In this document: one piece after another, positions 36,404 through 45,400 of the stretch
How positions within the stretch are numbered: the stretch's first letter is position 1
Layout of the letters: each line of letters starts with the position of its first letter
Source of the DNA: a virus
Length of the DNA: 64,000 nt
IMG/VR virus record: IMGVR_UViG_3300010316_000005
Span: 111,737-175,736 of that record
Reading direction: 5' to 3' (one strand)
Made by a program: the position numbers and the translations under genes
The notes under the pieces: generated by a model
Told to the model about the DNA's origin: nothing
What the model saw: the letters and a program-made list of their open reading frames with translations, nothing else
Databases searched by the model: none

Positions 36404-39246
36404 TGGGAATAAAATTTAAAAACTTAACAGTAAAAAACTTTATGAGTGTCGGAAATCAAACTCAGGCTGTTGACTTTGACAAAGAAAATTTAACGCTAGT
36501 TCTAGGTGAAAACTTAGATCAAGGTGGCGACGATAGCGGATCACGCAATGGTACAGGAAAATCTCAACCATTAAGCGCAAATGTACTTACTCCTAACGGG
36601 TGGATAACGATGGGAGATATCAAAGTCGGAGACAGTGTTATTGCGCACGATGGCACTACTACAAAAGTAATTGGAGTATTTCCCCAAGGAAAACTAAAAA
36701 CTTATCGTGTAAAATTTCAAGATGGTAGAGAAACTCGAGCATCAGCAGATCATTTGTGGTCTGTTTATAGCAATCGATGGTTTAAGAAAAACGATCCATC
36801 TGCTAAAACTAAAATCTTAACAACAGATCAAATTGCCAAAAAATTAGACAAGTATATTCTACCAAACGGAAATAAGAATTCTTGTGCGTACATGTACTCG
36901 CCTTTGCCTAGTGCAATCGAATTTGAAGGAAGGAACTTGTTAATTAATCCATGGCTTCTTGGATTTTTGTTAAGTGACGGCTGTTTATCTACAAAAACTG
37001 GTATAGGATTTAGTTCAGCAGACAAGGAGTTAATTGAGAAAGCTAAATTAATCTTAAATAACGAATTAAATCTAAATGTTAAAAAACTTCCTGGAAAATA
37101 CGACTACGCTATTGTAGGCAACGGAAGAGGCAAATCACATCCGTTGCGTGTTTTGCTCATGGAATACAACCTTAACGGAAAAATATCCTACGAAAAATCA
37201 ATACCGGAAGAATACAAGAACTCTTCAATAAATGATAGACTAGAAATATTAAAAGGGCTATTTGACTCTGACGGCACTGTAGATTTTAGAACAGGAACAC
37301 CTTCATTTACATCAACTAGCTATCAACTAGCACTAGATGTTGCATATATTATTAGAAGCTTAGGCGGATTAGCATCTATATCTAAAAAGGTACACAATTC
37401 TGTAAATCATAGAGACTCTTACACAGTGTCTGTAAGAACTAATTTTTCAAAAGAGATTTTTTCTTTAACAAGAAAAAAGAATCTTGTTAAAGATACCTAT
37501 CAATATCAAAACAAATTAAGATCAAGGTTTGTTTCAATTGAACCAGACATAGAAGAAGAATGTCAATGTATTCAAATTGAACATCCATCTAGTCTTTATA
37601 TCACTGATAATTTTGTTGTTACCCATAATACCACCATAATCAACGCGCTGTCGTATGCACTATACGGAACTGCGTTAACAAATATCAAAAAGAATAACTT
37701 AATTAATAAAACAAATAGCAAAGGAATGGTAGTTACTCTATCATTTGAAAAAGATAATGCCGACTACAGAATTGAACGTGGTCGCAGTCCTACTTTCTTT
37801 AAGTTTTATATCAACAACCAAGAGCAAGTCGCAGACGAAAGTCAAGGAGACAGTAGAGATACTCAGAGAGAAGTAAATGATCTTCTCAATATGAGCCACG
37901 ATATGTTCAAGCACATTGTTGCGCTAAACACTTACTCAGAACCTTTTTTGTCAATGCGGGCAAACGATCAACGCGCTATTATTGAACAGCTACTTGGCAT
38001 AACAATTCTTACTGAAAAAGCTGACTCCTTAAAAGAAGAAATCAAAATAACCAAAGAAGCTGTTATCACAGAGACTTTAAAGATCAACGCTATTCAATCG
38101 TCAAACGAAAAGATTCAAACAGCAATCGACAACCTCGCAAAGAATCAAAGAGTGTGGAAATCAAAGCGTAGACAAGATATTGAAAAGCTTAACAGCAGTA
38201 TCGAAGAACTAGAAAAAGTAGATATCAACAGTGAACTAGAAGCACACGAGAAACTACAAAACTGGGAAATAACTAACACAGAACTTCGAACTCTTAACAA
38301 AGAGAAATCTAGCTTTGAAAGTACTTTAACAAGAGCAGAACGCGCTGTTGAAAAAGCAAAGGAAGAAATTTCTAATCTGTCTGACGCAATGTGTTTTACG
38401 TGCGGTCAGAATCTTCACGCTGACAAGATGGAAGAACTAACAAACACAAAGAATAAAGAATGCGAAGAAGCTATTGAATATCAGGCTGAGATTCAGAGTA
38501 AGCTAGACAAAGTGCTAGGTAAAATCGAAGCGATTGGCGACATCGACGGGCGTCCTTCTACGTTTTATGAAACAATGAAAGAAGCGTATGATCACAGAGG
38601 CAATGTTGACAGCCTAAGAACTGCGCTCGGTAACAGAGAAACTGATGAAGATACTTATCAGGCTCAGATCGACGAGCTAAAGAATACTGCTATCCAAGCG
38701 ATTAACTGGGATGTAGTTAACGACTACAACAACTTTAGAGATCACCAAGAGTTTCTACTCAAGCTTCTTACAAACAAAGACAGCTTTATTAGAAAAAAGA
38801 TCATTGATCAGAACCTAGCATATCTGAATAACAGACTGACTAGCTATCTTGATAAACTTGGACTACCGCATCAAGTTAAATTCTTAAATGACCTCAGTGT
38901 CGAGATTACTCAACTAGGACAAGATTTAGACTTTGACAACCTAAGCAGAGGAGAACGCAATAGACTAATTCTAGGACTTAGCTTTGCGTTTAGAGATGTA
39001 TGGGAAAGTTTGTATCAAAATATCAATCTACTGTTCATCGACGAACTTATCGATAGCGGCATGGACTCAGCAGGCGTTGAACATTCGCTAGCTGTACTAA
39101 AACAGATGACTAGAGACAGACAAAAGAACATTTATCTAATCTCACACAAAGATGAATTGATCGGACGTGTTAACAGCATATTAAAAGTTGTTAAAGAAAA
39201 CGGATTTACAGCTTACGAGACAGATTTGGAGATTAGAGATGGATGA
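36403..39246 (+). CDS. gp46: Recombination endonuclease subunit gp46 (SbcC/Rad50-like), intein-containing precursor
   Basis: The 947-residue precursor holds a 356-residue intein (residues 54-409). Removing it gives 591 residues, near T4 gp46 (560). The intein splits the Walker A motif: NGTGK before, TTIINALSYALYG after, so only the spliced protein has a complete P-loop. The spliced protein has a coiled coil with a zinc-hook CFTC (Cys664, Cys667 of the precursor), ABC signature LSRGERNRLI near 847 and Walker B LLFIDELID near 880. It is the ATPase partner of gp47. Splicing is therefore required for activity. Confidence 0.95.
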   Translation: MGIKFKNLTVKNFMSVGNQTQAVDFDKENLTLVLGENLDQGGDDSGSRNGTGKSQPLSANVLTPNGWITMGDIKVGDSVIAHDGTTTKVIGVFPQGKLKTYRVKFQDGRETRASADHLWSVYSNRWFKKNDPSAKTKILTTDQIAKKLDKYILPNGNKNSCAYMYSPLPSAIEFEGRNLLINPWLLGFLLSDGCLSTKTGIGFSSADKELIEKAKLILNNELNLNVKKLPGKYDYAIVGNGRGKSHPLRVLLMEYNLNGKISYEKSIPEEYKNSSINDRLEILKGLFDSDGTVDFRTGTPSFTSTSYQLALDVAYIIRSLGGLASISKKVHNSVNHRDSYTVSVRTNFSKEIFSLTRKKNLVKDTYQYQNKLRSRFVSIEPDIEEECQCIQIEHPSSLYITDNFVVTHNTTIINALSYALYGTALTNIKKNNLINKTNSKGMVVTLSFEKDNADYRIERGRSPTFFKFYINNQEQVADESQGDSRDTQREVNDLLNMSHDMFKHIVALNTYSEPFLSMRANDQRAIIEQLLGITILTEKADSLKEEIKITKEAVITETLKINAIQSSNEKIQTAIDNLAKNQRVWKSKRRQDIEKLNSSIEELEKVDINSELEAHEKLQNWEITNTELRTLNKEKSSFESTLTRAERAVEKAKEEISNLSDAMCFTCGQNLHADKMEELTNTKNKECEEAIEYQAEIQSKLDKVLGKIEAIGDIDGRPSTFYETMKEAYDHRGNVDSLRTALGNRETDEDTYQAQIDELKNTAIQAINWDVVNDYNNFRDHQEFLLKLLTNKDSFIRKKIIDQNLAYLNNRLTSYLDKLGLPHQVKFLNDLSVEITQLGQDLDFDNLSRGERNRLILGLSFAFRDVWESLYQNINLLFIDELIDSGMDSAGVEHSLAVLKQMTRDRQKNIYLISHKDELIGRVNSILKVVKENGFTAYETDLEIRDG
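36562..37629 (+). mobile_element. LAGLIDADG intein in the gp46 P-loop
   Basis: The intein runs from Ser54 (SQPLSANVLTPNGW) to His408-Asn409, with Thr410 as the +1 residue. Splicing blocks are visible: block A at the start with MGDIKVGD, block B SADH with His117, and blocks F/G CIQIEHPSSLYITDNF then VVTHN. Between them is a two-motif homing endonuclease: LLGFLLSDG (185-193) and LKGLFDSDG (283-291), both with the acidic residue kept. Ser1, terminal His-Asn and +1 Thr fit a class 1 intein with an ester first step. Everything needed for splicing and homing appears intact. The junction codons (tct; aat/acc) were located directly. Confidence 0.93.
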
Positions 39247-39526
39247 GTTTGACGACGATGACACCCACGACAAGCTTATGACAGCAGTAATAGAGTATGC
39301 CAAAGCAACTGAAGACTGGGATAAGCGCCATTCATTAAGAACATACGAATCTACTTCTAAGCTTATTAGAAAAATTAGAAAATTAGCAGAACAAAGGCAA
39401 AAAGAACTTAGGCAAGAACGAAATATTGAATTTGAGAAGAAGCAGATAAAAAAGAATTATAAAAAATTAGACATTTATAAAAATAATCATCTCAATTTCA
39501 AGAAAGGCAATAACAAAAAGTCGTAA
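39239..39526 (+). CDS. Small charged hypothetical protein
   Basis: The 95-residue protein starts at ATG 39239, overlapping the last 8 bases of gp46, with SD GGAG at 39228-39231. The N-terminus is acidic (MDEFDDDDTHDK) and the C-terminal half is strongly basic and helical (KLIRKIRKLAEQRQKEL, then KKQIKKNYKK). The frame extends upstream to 39188 inside gp46, but the ATG with SD is preferred. Function is not recognised. By position it belongs to the gp47-gp46 transcript. Confidence 0.7.
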   Translation: MDEFDDDDTHDKLMTAVIEYAKATEDWDKRHSLRTYESTSKLIRKIRKLAEQRQKELRQERNIEFEKKQIKKNYKKLDIYKNNHLNFKKGNNKKS

Positions 39527-39540
39527 GCATAATTAACGTT

Positions 39541-39969
39541 ATGCTATGGACATATCAAGGTAAAATAATAGACGAACTTCCGAAAGGTTGCGAAGGTTTT
39601 GTTTACTTGATAACAAATCTTACAAATCAACGTAAGTACATAGGCAAAAAATTGGCTCGATTTAAAACAACTAAACCACCTCTTAAAGGCAAAAAAAACA
39701 AAAGGCGCGGAACAAAGGAAAGTGATTGGAGAACCTATTGGGGTTCTTCAGATAATCTACTTGCTGACGTTGCTGCGATAGGCACAGACAAATTTACTAG
39801 AGAAATTTTACATTTCTGTCCTAGTAGAGGAGTATTAAGTTACATAGAGGCAAAAGAACAGTTTGATCGCAGAGTACTTGAAACTGACGAATACTATAAT
39901 GGTATCATTAATGTTAGAGTAGGCGGATCAAGGTTGTTAACAGAGCATTTTAAAAACAATCCCATATAG
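39541..39969 (+). CDS. GIY-YIG family endonuclease (Seg-like)
   Basis: The 142-residue protein begins with a GIY-YIG core in variant form: FVYLITN at 20-26 and KYIGKK at 32-37. An ESDWRTYWGSS segment follows, with SYIEAKEQFDRRVL supplying the family's catalytic Glu. There is no visible C-terminal DNA-binding module such as NUMOD3. Free-standing phage GIY-YIG nucleases (T4 Seg proteins) act as homing or exclusion nucleases. No clear SD precedes ATG 39541. The gene ends where a 590-base structured gene-free stretch begins, a common arrangement for mobile endonuclease insertions. Confidence 0.82.
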   Translation: MLWTYQGKIIDELPKGCEGFVYLITNLTNQRKYIGKKLARFKTTKPPLKGKKNKRRGTKESDWRTYWGSSDNLLADVAAIGTDKFTREILHFCPSRGVLSYIEAKEQFDRRVLETDEYYNGIINVRVGGSRLLTEHFKNNPI

Positions 39970-39989
39970 GCAAACAATACAGCACACAA

Positions 39990-40200
39990 GGTTAGCGGGC
40001 CAGATTTACAATACCGCTGTGGAAAAGCCGGCATGAAAACCGGACACGTAACATGCTATTCGACTACCCAGAGGTAGGAAGCCATCAAACAAATTGGGCT
40101 CACTGTTTAGCATAGATTGATTGCTGTCAGTCGAAAACACCAGACGCTCTTAAAAACCCTTTAGCAACAGGAACGAAGCGAGGGGCGTAGTGTTGGTGAT
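39990..40200 (+). ncRNA. Candidate structured RNA A1 (multi-helix)
   Basis: This stretch has no supportable gene but dense complementary segments: TAGCGG 39993-39998 with CCGCTG 40014-40019; CCGG 40028-40031 with CCGG 40040-40043; TTCGACT 40059-40065 with AGTCGAA 40129-40135, enclosing a CTACC/GGTAG hairpin (40064-40068/40073-40077); AACAC 40136-40140 with GTGTT 40190-40194, stacked near ACGC 40144-40147 with GCGT 40185-40188. The composition is richer in G and C than flanking intergenic DNA. It does not read as tRNA or tmRNA, and I do not see group I intron core elements. Strand is assumed from the flanking genes. Confidence 0.45.
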
Positions 40201-40202
40201 TG

Positions 40203-40231
40203 TTTACATTTGTATGCATTTAGTTTAATAT
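40203..40231 (+). promoter_or_regulatory. Possible sigma70-type promoter inside the gene-free block
   Basis: TTTACA (40203-40208), 17 bases, TAATAT (40226-40231). The predicted start near 40238 lies just upstream of the pseudoknot-forming segment at 40269-40389 and well upstream of the next gene, so it could drive a separate small RNA. Confidence 0.4.
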
Positions 40232-40264
40232 ATTCAAATAAAAACAATCGCTAGCACTATATGT

Positions 40265-40395
40265 CGACGTAGGTACGGGAAAGGTCAGAGCCCATAGAGC
40301 AGCGTGTATAAACTAAAATACCTACTTCCAAGTCACGGCTGAGGATACTCACATGAAGACAGCGGGACCGTAACAGGTTCCGTCTGACCAATTCA
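40265..40395 (+). ncRNA. Candidate structured RNA A2 with pseudoknot
   Basis: Two perfect 7-base pairings interlock: GTAGGTA 40269-40275 with TACCTAC 40319-40325, and GGTCAGA 40283-40289 with TCTGACC 40383-40389. Their order (1, 2, 1', 2') is a pseudoknot. Inside the second arm is a hairpin CGGGACC 40363-40369, loop GTAACA, GGTTCCG 40376-40382 (one G-U pair), directly stacked on the long-range helix. This economy of pairing is hard to get by chance in AT-rich DNA. No known RNA class was recognised. Confidence 0.5.
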
Positions 40396-40504
40396 ATCTA
40401 CATGAATATATCTCTTTAATCAATTCCATTAACAACATAAAGTCATACCACATCGAACATGTCTTAATAAGAAGATATTGTAGTTTGAGCGACAGCGAGA
40501 ACTA

Positions 40505-40527
40505 GTATCTGCGAAGTAGATACTTCG
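40505..40527 (+). other. Two mutually exclusive hairpins upstream of the 226-residue gene
   Basis: GTATCT 40505-40510 can pair with AGATAC 40518-40523, or CGAAGT 40512-40517 with ACTTCG 40522-40527. The helices overlap and cannot coexist. They end just before a late promoter octamer, so they belong to the 3' end of the preceding transcript, perhaps as a weak processing or termination signal; no T-run follows. Confidence 0.4.
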
Positions 40528-40529
40528 AT

Positions 40530-40537
40530 GATAAATA
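40530..40537 (+). promoter_or_regulatory. T4-type late promoter (GATAAATA)
   Basis: GATAAATA lies 34 bases upstream of ATG 40564 and leaves the SD TAAGGA in the leader, so spacing is suitable for late expression of the 226-residue protein. Confidence 0.55.
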
Positions 40538-40563
40538 ATATTATATCATTAAGGATTATGAGC

Positions 40564-41244
40564 ATGAAAGTCTATGAAACAAAAAACGATGACATCGATG
40601 AGGGCCCGTTAGATCTACTTACAAAATCAGGTAGAGAACAAAGAGGTGCATTTAAATCTGGAAAAAAGACATTAAAGGCAACTGCTGCTAATTTAATGAA
40701 AGAGTTTGCTTATTATCTCGGTCAAAGAGGCAAAAAAAGCTACAATCAGGCATCTACTCAGGATGTAGTTGATTTCCTTAAAACAAAGCGTGCAAAAACT
40801 GATGACATCAATACAAATATGCCAATGGACAAAGACAGAATAGCTCAAATTTTTAATGACAAAGCGCAAGCAGCAATGAGGGGCGGCGATGCTCAAGGGG
40901 CAAAAGAACCTGCGTTCAAGAGTCAACAAAATCAGCCTAATCCTTCATTTAAGAGTCAACGTGGCGGTGATAGTAACTCTAATTCGCAAGGCAGTGGAGG
41001 CAATCCGCAATTCAAGTCAAAACGAAAAGATCCAGTGAAAAAATTAAAGTTACCTAGTCAAGTTGTGTCAGGAATTCAAGGCCTTACAAGTCAGCAAAAG
41101 CTTCAACTTGGTCAAGCACTTGTAAAGAAGTATGGCGGGGACAGTCAACAGGTGAAAGCTAAAGCTAAACCAAATACCATTGTAGATAAAAACTTTGACA
41201 AGAATCAAAAACTTTCTTCGTTTGGAAAAGTTGGAGGCGCATAA
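40564..41244 (+). CDS. Hypothetical basic protein with Phe-Lys-Ser repeats
   Basis: The start chosen is ATG 40564 (226 residues), 9 bases after SD TAAGGA. The frame is open further upstream, but those starts lack a usable SD. The N-terminus MKVYETKNDDIDEGPLDLL is followed by a helical segment (AANLMKEFAYYLGQRGKKS). The middle is Gln/Gly/Ser/Asn-rich with a repeated xFKSQ/K motif (AFKSQQ, SFKSQR, QFKSKR). The C-terminus is basic and helical (LTSQQKLQLGQALVKKYGG). A late promoter precedes it and it converges on the gp26 pair with a 3-base gap. It may be a packaged or head-associated protein; no function is recognised. Confidence 0.72.
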   Translation: MKVYETKNDDIDEGPLDLLTKSGREQRGAFKSGKKTLKATAANLMKEFAYYLGQRGKKSYNQASTQDVVDFLKTKRAKTDDINTNMPMDKDRIAQIFNDKAQAAMRGGDAQGAKEPAFKSQQNQPNPSFKSQRGGDSNSNSQGSGGNPQFKSKRKDPVKKLKLPSQVVSGIQGLTSQQKLQLGQALVKKYGGDSQQVKAKAKPNTIVDKNFDKNQKLSSFGKVGGA

Positions 41245-41247
41245 CGC

Positions 41248-41475
41248 TTAGAAAAATGGAAGTCCTGACTTCTTTGTCGTTTCTAAGTTGCCTTCAACAA
41301 TTTTTGACATAATTTCTCTGTCTTCGGAGCATGTAGCAAACCCTTCATCTAGGGTTAGCCCGCCTCTCATGTACCAACACAACTTCATTATGTTTTGTTT
41401 AATCTGTTTGACTTCGTTGTCTAGGTTTTTCACTTCTTTAAGGATCTGATCGTGAGGCAAACTCAAGATCCTCAT
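41248..41475 (-). CDS. Small conserved protein downstream of gp26 (gp51 position)
   Basis: The 75-residue protein starts at ATG 41475, overlapping the gp26 stop by four bases (ATGA), which indicates translational coupling. Its N-terminal half is a predicted amphipathic helix (DQILKEVKNLDNEVKQIKQ). A WYMRGGLTLDEGFATCSEDREIM segment follows. In T4, gene 51 (hub assembly catalyst, 249 residues) directly follows gene 26. The position matches but length and sequence do not allow that name. Confidence 0.72.
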   Translation of the reverse strand: MRILSLPHDQILKEVKNLDNEVKQIKQNIMKLCWYMRGGLTLDEGFATCSEDREIMSKIVEGNLETTKKSGLPFF

Positions 41476-42335
41476 CCGAAAAAATTTGATTGGTCAAACG
41501 TAATTGGAATATCATAAGATTTAGGAACGCCTGCTTCGATTTCTTCTTTAGTCGATTTAACTTTAAGCGGCTGAATAGTAAATTTATCTTTTTCAGCTTC
41601 GATGTGGTCAAGTACTTTCTTAAAAAAGTCTTTGTCACTGTTGTCAACAAACTCTTTGATATGATTCTGATCAGTAACACTAAATTCGTCAGTTTCGATT
41701 CTTAAAATGCTATGCTCGAGGGTTTCAATAGTCAAATCAGTTAGCTTTTTAAAGCTGTCATTAAACGTAACTAGCTTTTCTTCTTCACTGAGGTTAACGT
41801 TGTTTAGTGTTTTGAATATTTTTTGTTCTTCGTAGGTCTTTAGAGTAGTCTTAGTAAACTCTTGGTATGTTAATGGTTTAATAAAAACTTTAAATTCGTC
41901 TATTTGAACTTGATTGTTGTAGTTTACTGTGCTTAATTGGTCTAACATGCCACTCAAATTTAATTCATATGACTTTTTCTCCTTGGTAACAGGAGTTTCA
42001 AGTTCAATATCCATTGTTTCGCCGTATGTAGCAAGTCTAATAGCAATTAATATTACATCAAGGTCAATAACTGGAATTTGCCAAGCATCTTTGATGTTTG
42101 GCATACAACTTTGAATAACTTCAACTGTGGTTTCGCCATTGACCAGAGCATCAGGAGTTTTCATCATGATTTCATCACGCGCAGTCATTGGATAAACGGG
42201 GAATACCCCGTTTTCAGTCTTGTCCAATGCACCTTGTGGGTAAAAATTACCCTTGCTAGGCAAAGGAATGTATATCTTTGGTTGTCTGAAATATTTTTTT
42301 AATGGATTTGGTGTTCCAGATTGCATCTCATTCAT
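41472..42335 (-). CDS. gp26: Baseplate hub protein gp26 (T4_baseplate family)
   Basis: The protein has the family landmarks IYIPLPSKGNFYP near residue 20 and YPMTARDEIMMKTPDALVNG near 45-65. IQSCMPNIKDAWQIPVIDLD and LIAIRLATYGE follow. T4 gp26 (208 residues) is a minor hub component needed for hub assembly; this one is 287 residues. The frame is open to 42374, but ATG 42335 has SD AGGAGT 6 bases upstream and gives the expected MNEMQSGTPNPL start. It is followed by a coupled 75-residue gene and reads opposite to the surrounding genes. Confidence 0.85.
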   Translation of the reverse strand: MNEMQSGTPNPLKKYFRQPKIYIPLPSKGNFYPQGALDKTENGVFPVYPMTARDEIMMKTPDALVNGETTVEVIQSCMPNIKDAWQIPVIDLDVILIAIRLATYGETMDIELETPVTKEKKSYELNLSGMLDQLSTVNYNNQVQIDEFKVFIKPLTYQEFTKTTLKTYEEQKIFKTLNNVNLSEEEKLVTFNDSFKKLTDLTIETLEHSILRIETDEFSVTDQNHIKEFVDNSDKDFFKKVLDHIEAEKDKFTIQPLKVKSTKEEIEAGVPKSYDIPITFDQSNFFG

Positions 42336-42347
42336 TTTTTTACTCCT

Positions 42348-42355
42348 GCTAAATA
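42348..42355 (+). promoter_or_regulatory. Late promoter variant (GCTAAATA) for the tape-measure gene
   Basis: GCTAAATA followed by C sits 57 bases upstream of the tape-measure TTG on the plus strand. It overlaps the gp26 leader and faces the opposite late octamer at 42378-42385. Confidence 0.4.
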
Positions 42356-42377
42356 CTATAATAGTATGTATCATATA

Positions 42378-42385
42378 TATTTATA
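42378..42385 (-). promoter_or_regulatory. Perfect T4 late promoter (TATAAATA) for gp26
   Basis: The minus strand reads TATAAATA, identical to the T4 consensus, 43 bases upstream of the gp26 ATG at 42335. The predicted start near 42371 leaves the SD in the leader. It faces the rightward late octamer at 42348-42355. Confidence 0.65.
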
Positions 42386-42411
42386 TACGCAGATAATTAG
42401 GAAATACTAAA

Positions 42412-45400
42412 TTGGCAGATGATGTAAACATTCAGAACGTAGGCGGCGACAATGGCGTAGCCAGTGAGGTCACGCTTGAACGTCTAGTGAAGTCTATTGA
42501 GAAATTAGCCAAGAATAGCGGCCTTGATCCAAAAGCCGAAGCTGCTAAGGTTCAAAAAGAACACACCAAAGCGGTTAACAGTGATATCGAAGTTGTTAGA
42601 GAGTCTACTAAGGAGCAAAAAGAGTATACCGACGCTGTAAAGGCGAGTACAAGGGCGCTAGGAAGCCTTGCAAAAGGTCTTATTGGAATGGCTGCTAGTA
42701 CATTAGGTGCCTTAACTGGCAGTATGTCAGGTGTCATCAAAGAACTTAATGCAGGATCACGTGCATTAACTGACTACGTACAACATCTACCAATAGCCGG
42801 CGAGCAATTGTCACAATTAACAGGTGTAATTGATAGTTCCTTTGATGCATTCCAGTCAATGGCCAAAGCCGGTGGTGCATTTAACTATAGTTTAACTGAT
42901 ATGAGAATAGCAGCCAAGCAAGCTGGCATGGACTTGATGGAATATAGTTCATTCATCAATCAAAATTCTGATATAATGGCTTCATTTGGCGGAACAGTTA
43001 CAAAAGGTGCTAAACAAATTAGTCAAATGACTAGCACAATGGCAGATGACACTCGAGAACAGTTAATTGCTATGGGGTTGACTGTTGAAGAAGTTACAGA
43101 ACAAATGGCATACTATCAAACCCTTGATAGAGCAGGCGCTAGAACTAGATTATTTGACGCACAACAGCAAGCCGAAGCAGCAGCCGGACTTACTAAAAAT
43201 ATGTTAACTTTATCTAAGCTAACTGGTAAAGATGTCCAAAGTATGCAAGATAAATTAGCTGCAAACCAAGCTGATGTTGCTTTTCAGATGAAAATTGCTA
43301 AAATGGAAGACGAAGAACGTCAAAAATTCCAAAAAGGACTCAACGAGGCTCAAGAATTATATGGCGATGCTGGTGCATTGTTCTATAAACAGCAAGTATT
43401 AGGAATGCCGGCTCTAACTAGAGAAACTCAGATGCTAGTTGCTACTATGCCCGGTATGGCTGCACAACTTTCTAACATGGCTACTACTGCCGGGGATGCT
43501 AATGTAACACTGCAACAGTTCGAAGCTGCTAAAATAGACAGAATGGTCAAAGGAATAGCAGCGGCAGCAGAAGCAGCCGGAGGAATGGAGCATCTTCTTG
43601 ATGCATCAGCAGCTGGGTTGGACGGAGAAATTGGAATCATTTCGGATGTTCTTAACGGCATGGGAATACAATTTACCAAATATATCAAAACAGTTAATGG
43701 AGTTACAACATTTGAAGAAGATAAACTACGTGAGGACATTATTGCAGCACAACAACAACCAGATTCTAATAAACCTGCTAATGAATTAATTACTTCAATG
43801 GCAGAGTCTCGAGATGCATTCTATGACGCCGCAGTAGCACTAGAAAAGGATGTGATTTCACCTTTAATTGATACCGCAGGCCCTCTAGTTAAAGAATTTG
43901 CTAGCTTGGCAGGCGAATTTACCGAGTCTGCCGTGTTTGACGACTTCTTTGAAGGTGTTAGAACTACAATTGAAAAGTTTCGACCAATGATTGCTGATTT
44001 TATCGAAGCATTCAAGCATGATCCTAAACAAGCTGTTGTTGATATGTTCTCAAACATAACTGATGCTATGTTAGATGTATTGCTAGGTCCAAATACTAAA
44101 ACAATCAATACTCCATCTGGGCCACAAGAAGTTGATATAGAGCGCGAAGGCGGATTAGTTTATAAAATGTGGGATGCAGTTGCGCCAGCAATGATAGAAG
44201 GTGTGAAATACATTTGGGAAAACACTTATTTGGTTGAAGCTATGGCAGCAGGAGTTGTTGCGTTATGGGCAGCACCAGCAGTTATTGGGGCACTTGCAAG
44301 TGCAATAACTGCTAGAATGGCAATGTCAGCACTTGATCTACCAGGCGGCCGCCGAGGTGGCAAAGGTATGCTTGGCCGATTAATGTCAGGTACAGGAAAT
44401 ATGTTAAAAGGTGCGCCGGCAGCTGGAGGCAATCTGTTAAAGTCGCTTGCTCCTTTTGCTCGTATCGGTGCCGCACCGGTTGCAGGACTTACTGCCGCAT
44501 TAACACCGACTGAGATGGCAGATGGTACACTTACCGGTCCAATTGAAAAAGAAATGCGTATAGAAGGCATCACAGTTGAATCAATTGGTGGCATGGAGGC
44601 GTGGGCTGCTGAAGTTGAAGAGAGATTACAAATTAAGTTAAACGACATGTCTCAAATAGATCCAAACGTTGCTCATATAACTGGCGCTATGATTCCTGAA
44701 TTACAACAATTGTTTGATAATGTTAATCAATCATTGTCAGGAGTAAATGTATACTGGGGAAGAGAATGGAAAGGTCGTCAAGAAGACAGAGAAAAAATGG
44801 CCAATCTAATTAACAGTATTCAAAATTATGCTGAAAATGCCGAAGTTGATTTAGCAGACATACCAGAGTTTGCTCAAATTGTAGAAAAAATTAACACACC
44901 ACGCAAGTTTGATTCGAGCACTCTAAATGCTGCTGAAAAACTTATGGCAGATAAAAATCCAGATTTACTTGATCCAAGAAAATATCCTCAATATAATAAC
45001 GGCACACAAGGATTTGAAAACTTTGGCAACGGTACTTTAGCTATGCTGCACGGTATGGAAGCTGTTGTTCCGATAGACAGTCCACTCGGTAAAATGATAT
45101 CTGATTTAAATAGCTCTACTAATACAGTAAGCTTCAATCGAACTAATTCTGACATTGAGGAAATGATGAGTGGACTAAATCGTTCTGTTAACTCATTAAA
45201 CTTTAGTGAAGCTAATAGTAGCATCAGTAAAATGATGAGTGGTCTAAATCGGTCTGTTAACAAATTAGACTTTAGTGAAGCTAATAGTAGCATCAGTGAA
45301 ATGATGAGTGGCTTAAACGAGACTACTAAAAAATTAAACTTTAGTGAATTTGATGATACCAAAGAAGATACAAAAGTAATCCAAACAGAAAGCAAAGTTG

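Noticed and set aside
39970-40395. tRNA, tmRNA or group I intron in the gene-free block
   Set aside because: No cloverleaf with a T-arm, no tmRNA 3' end and no convincing group I P/Q/R/S elements. The P3/P7-like pseudoknot lacks room for P4-P6.
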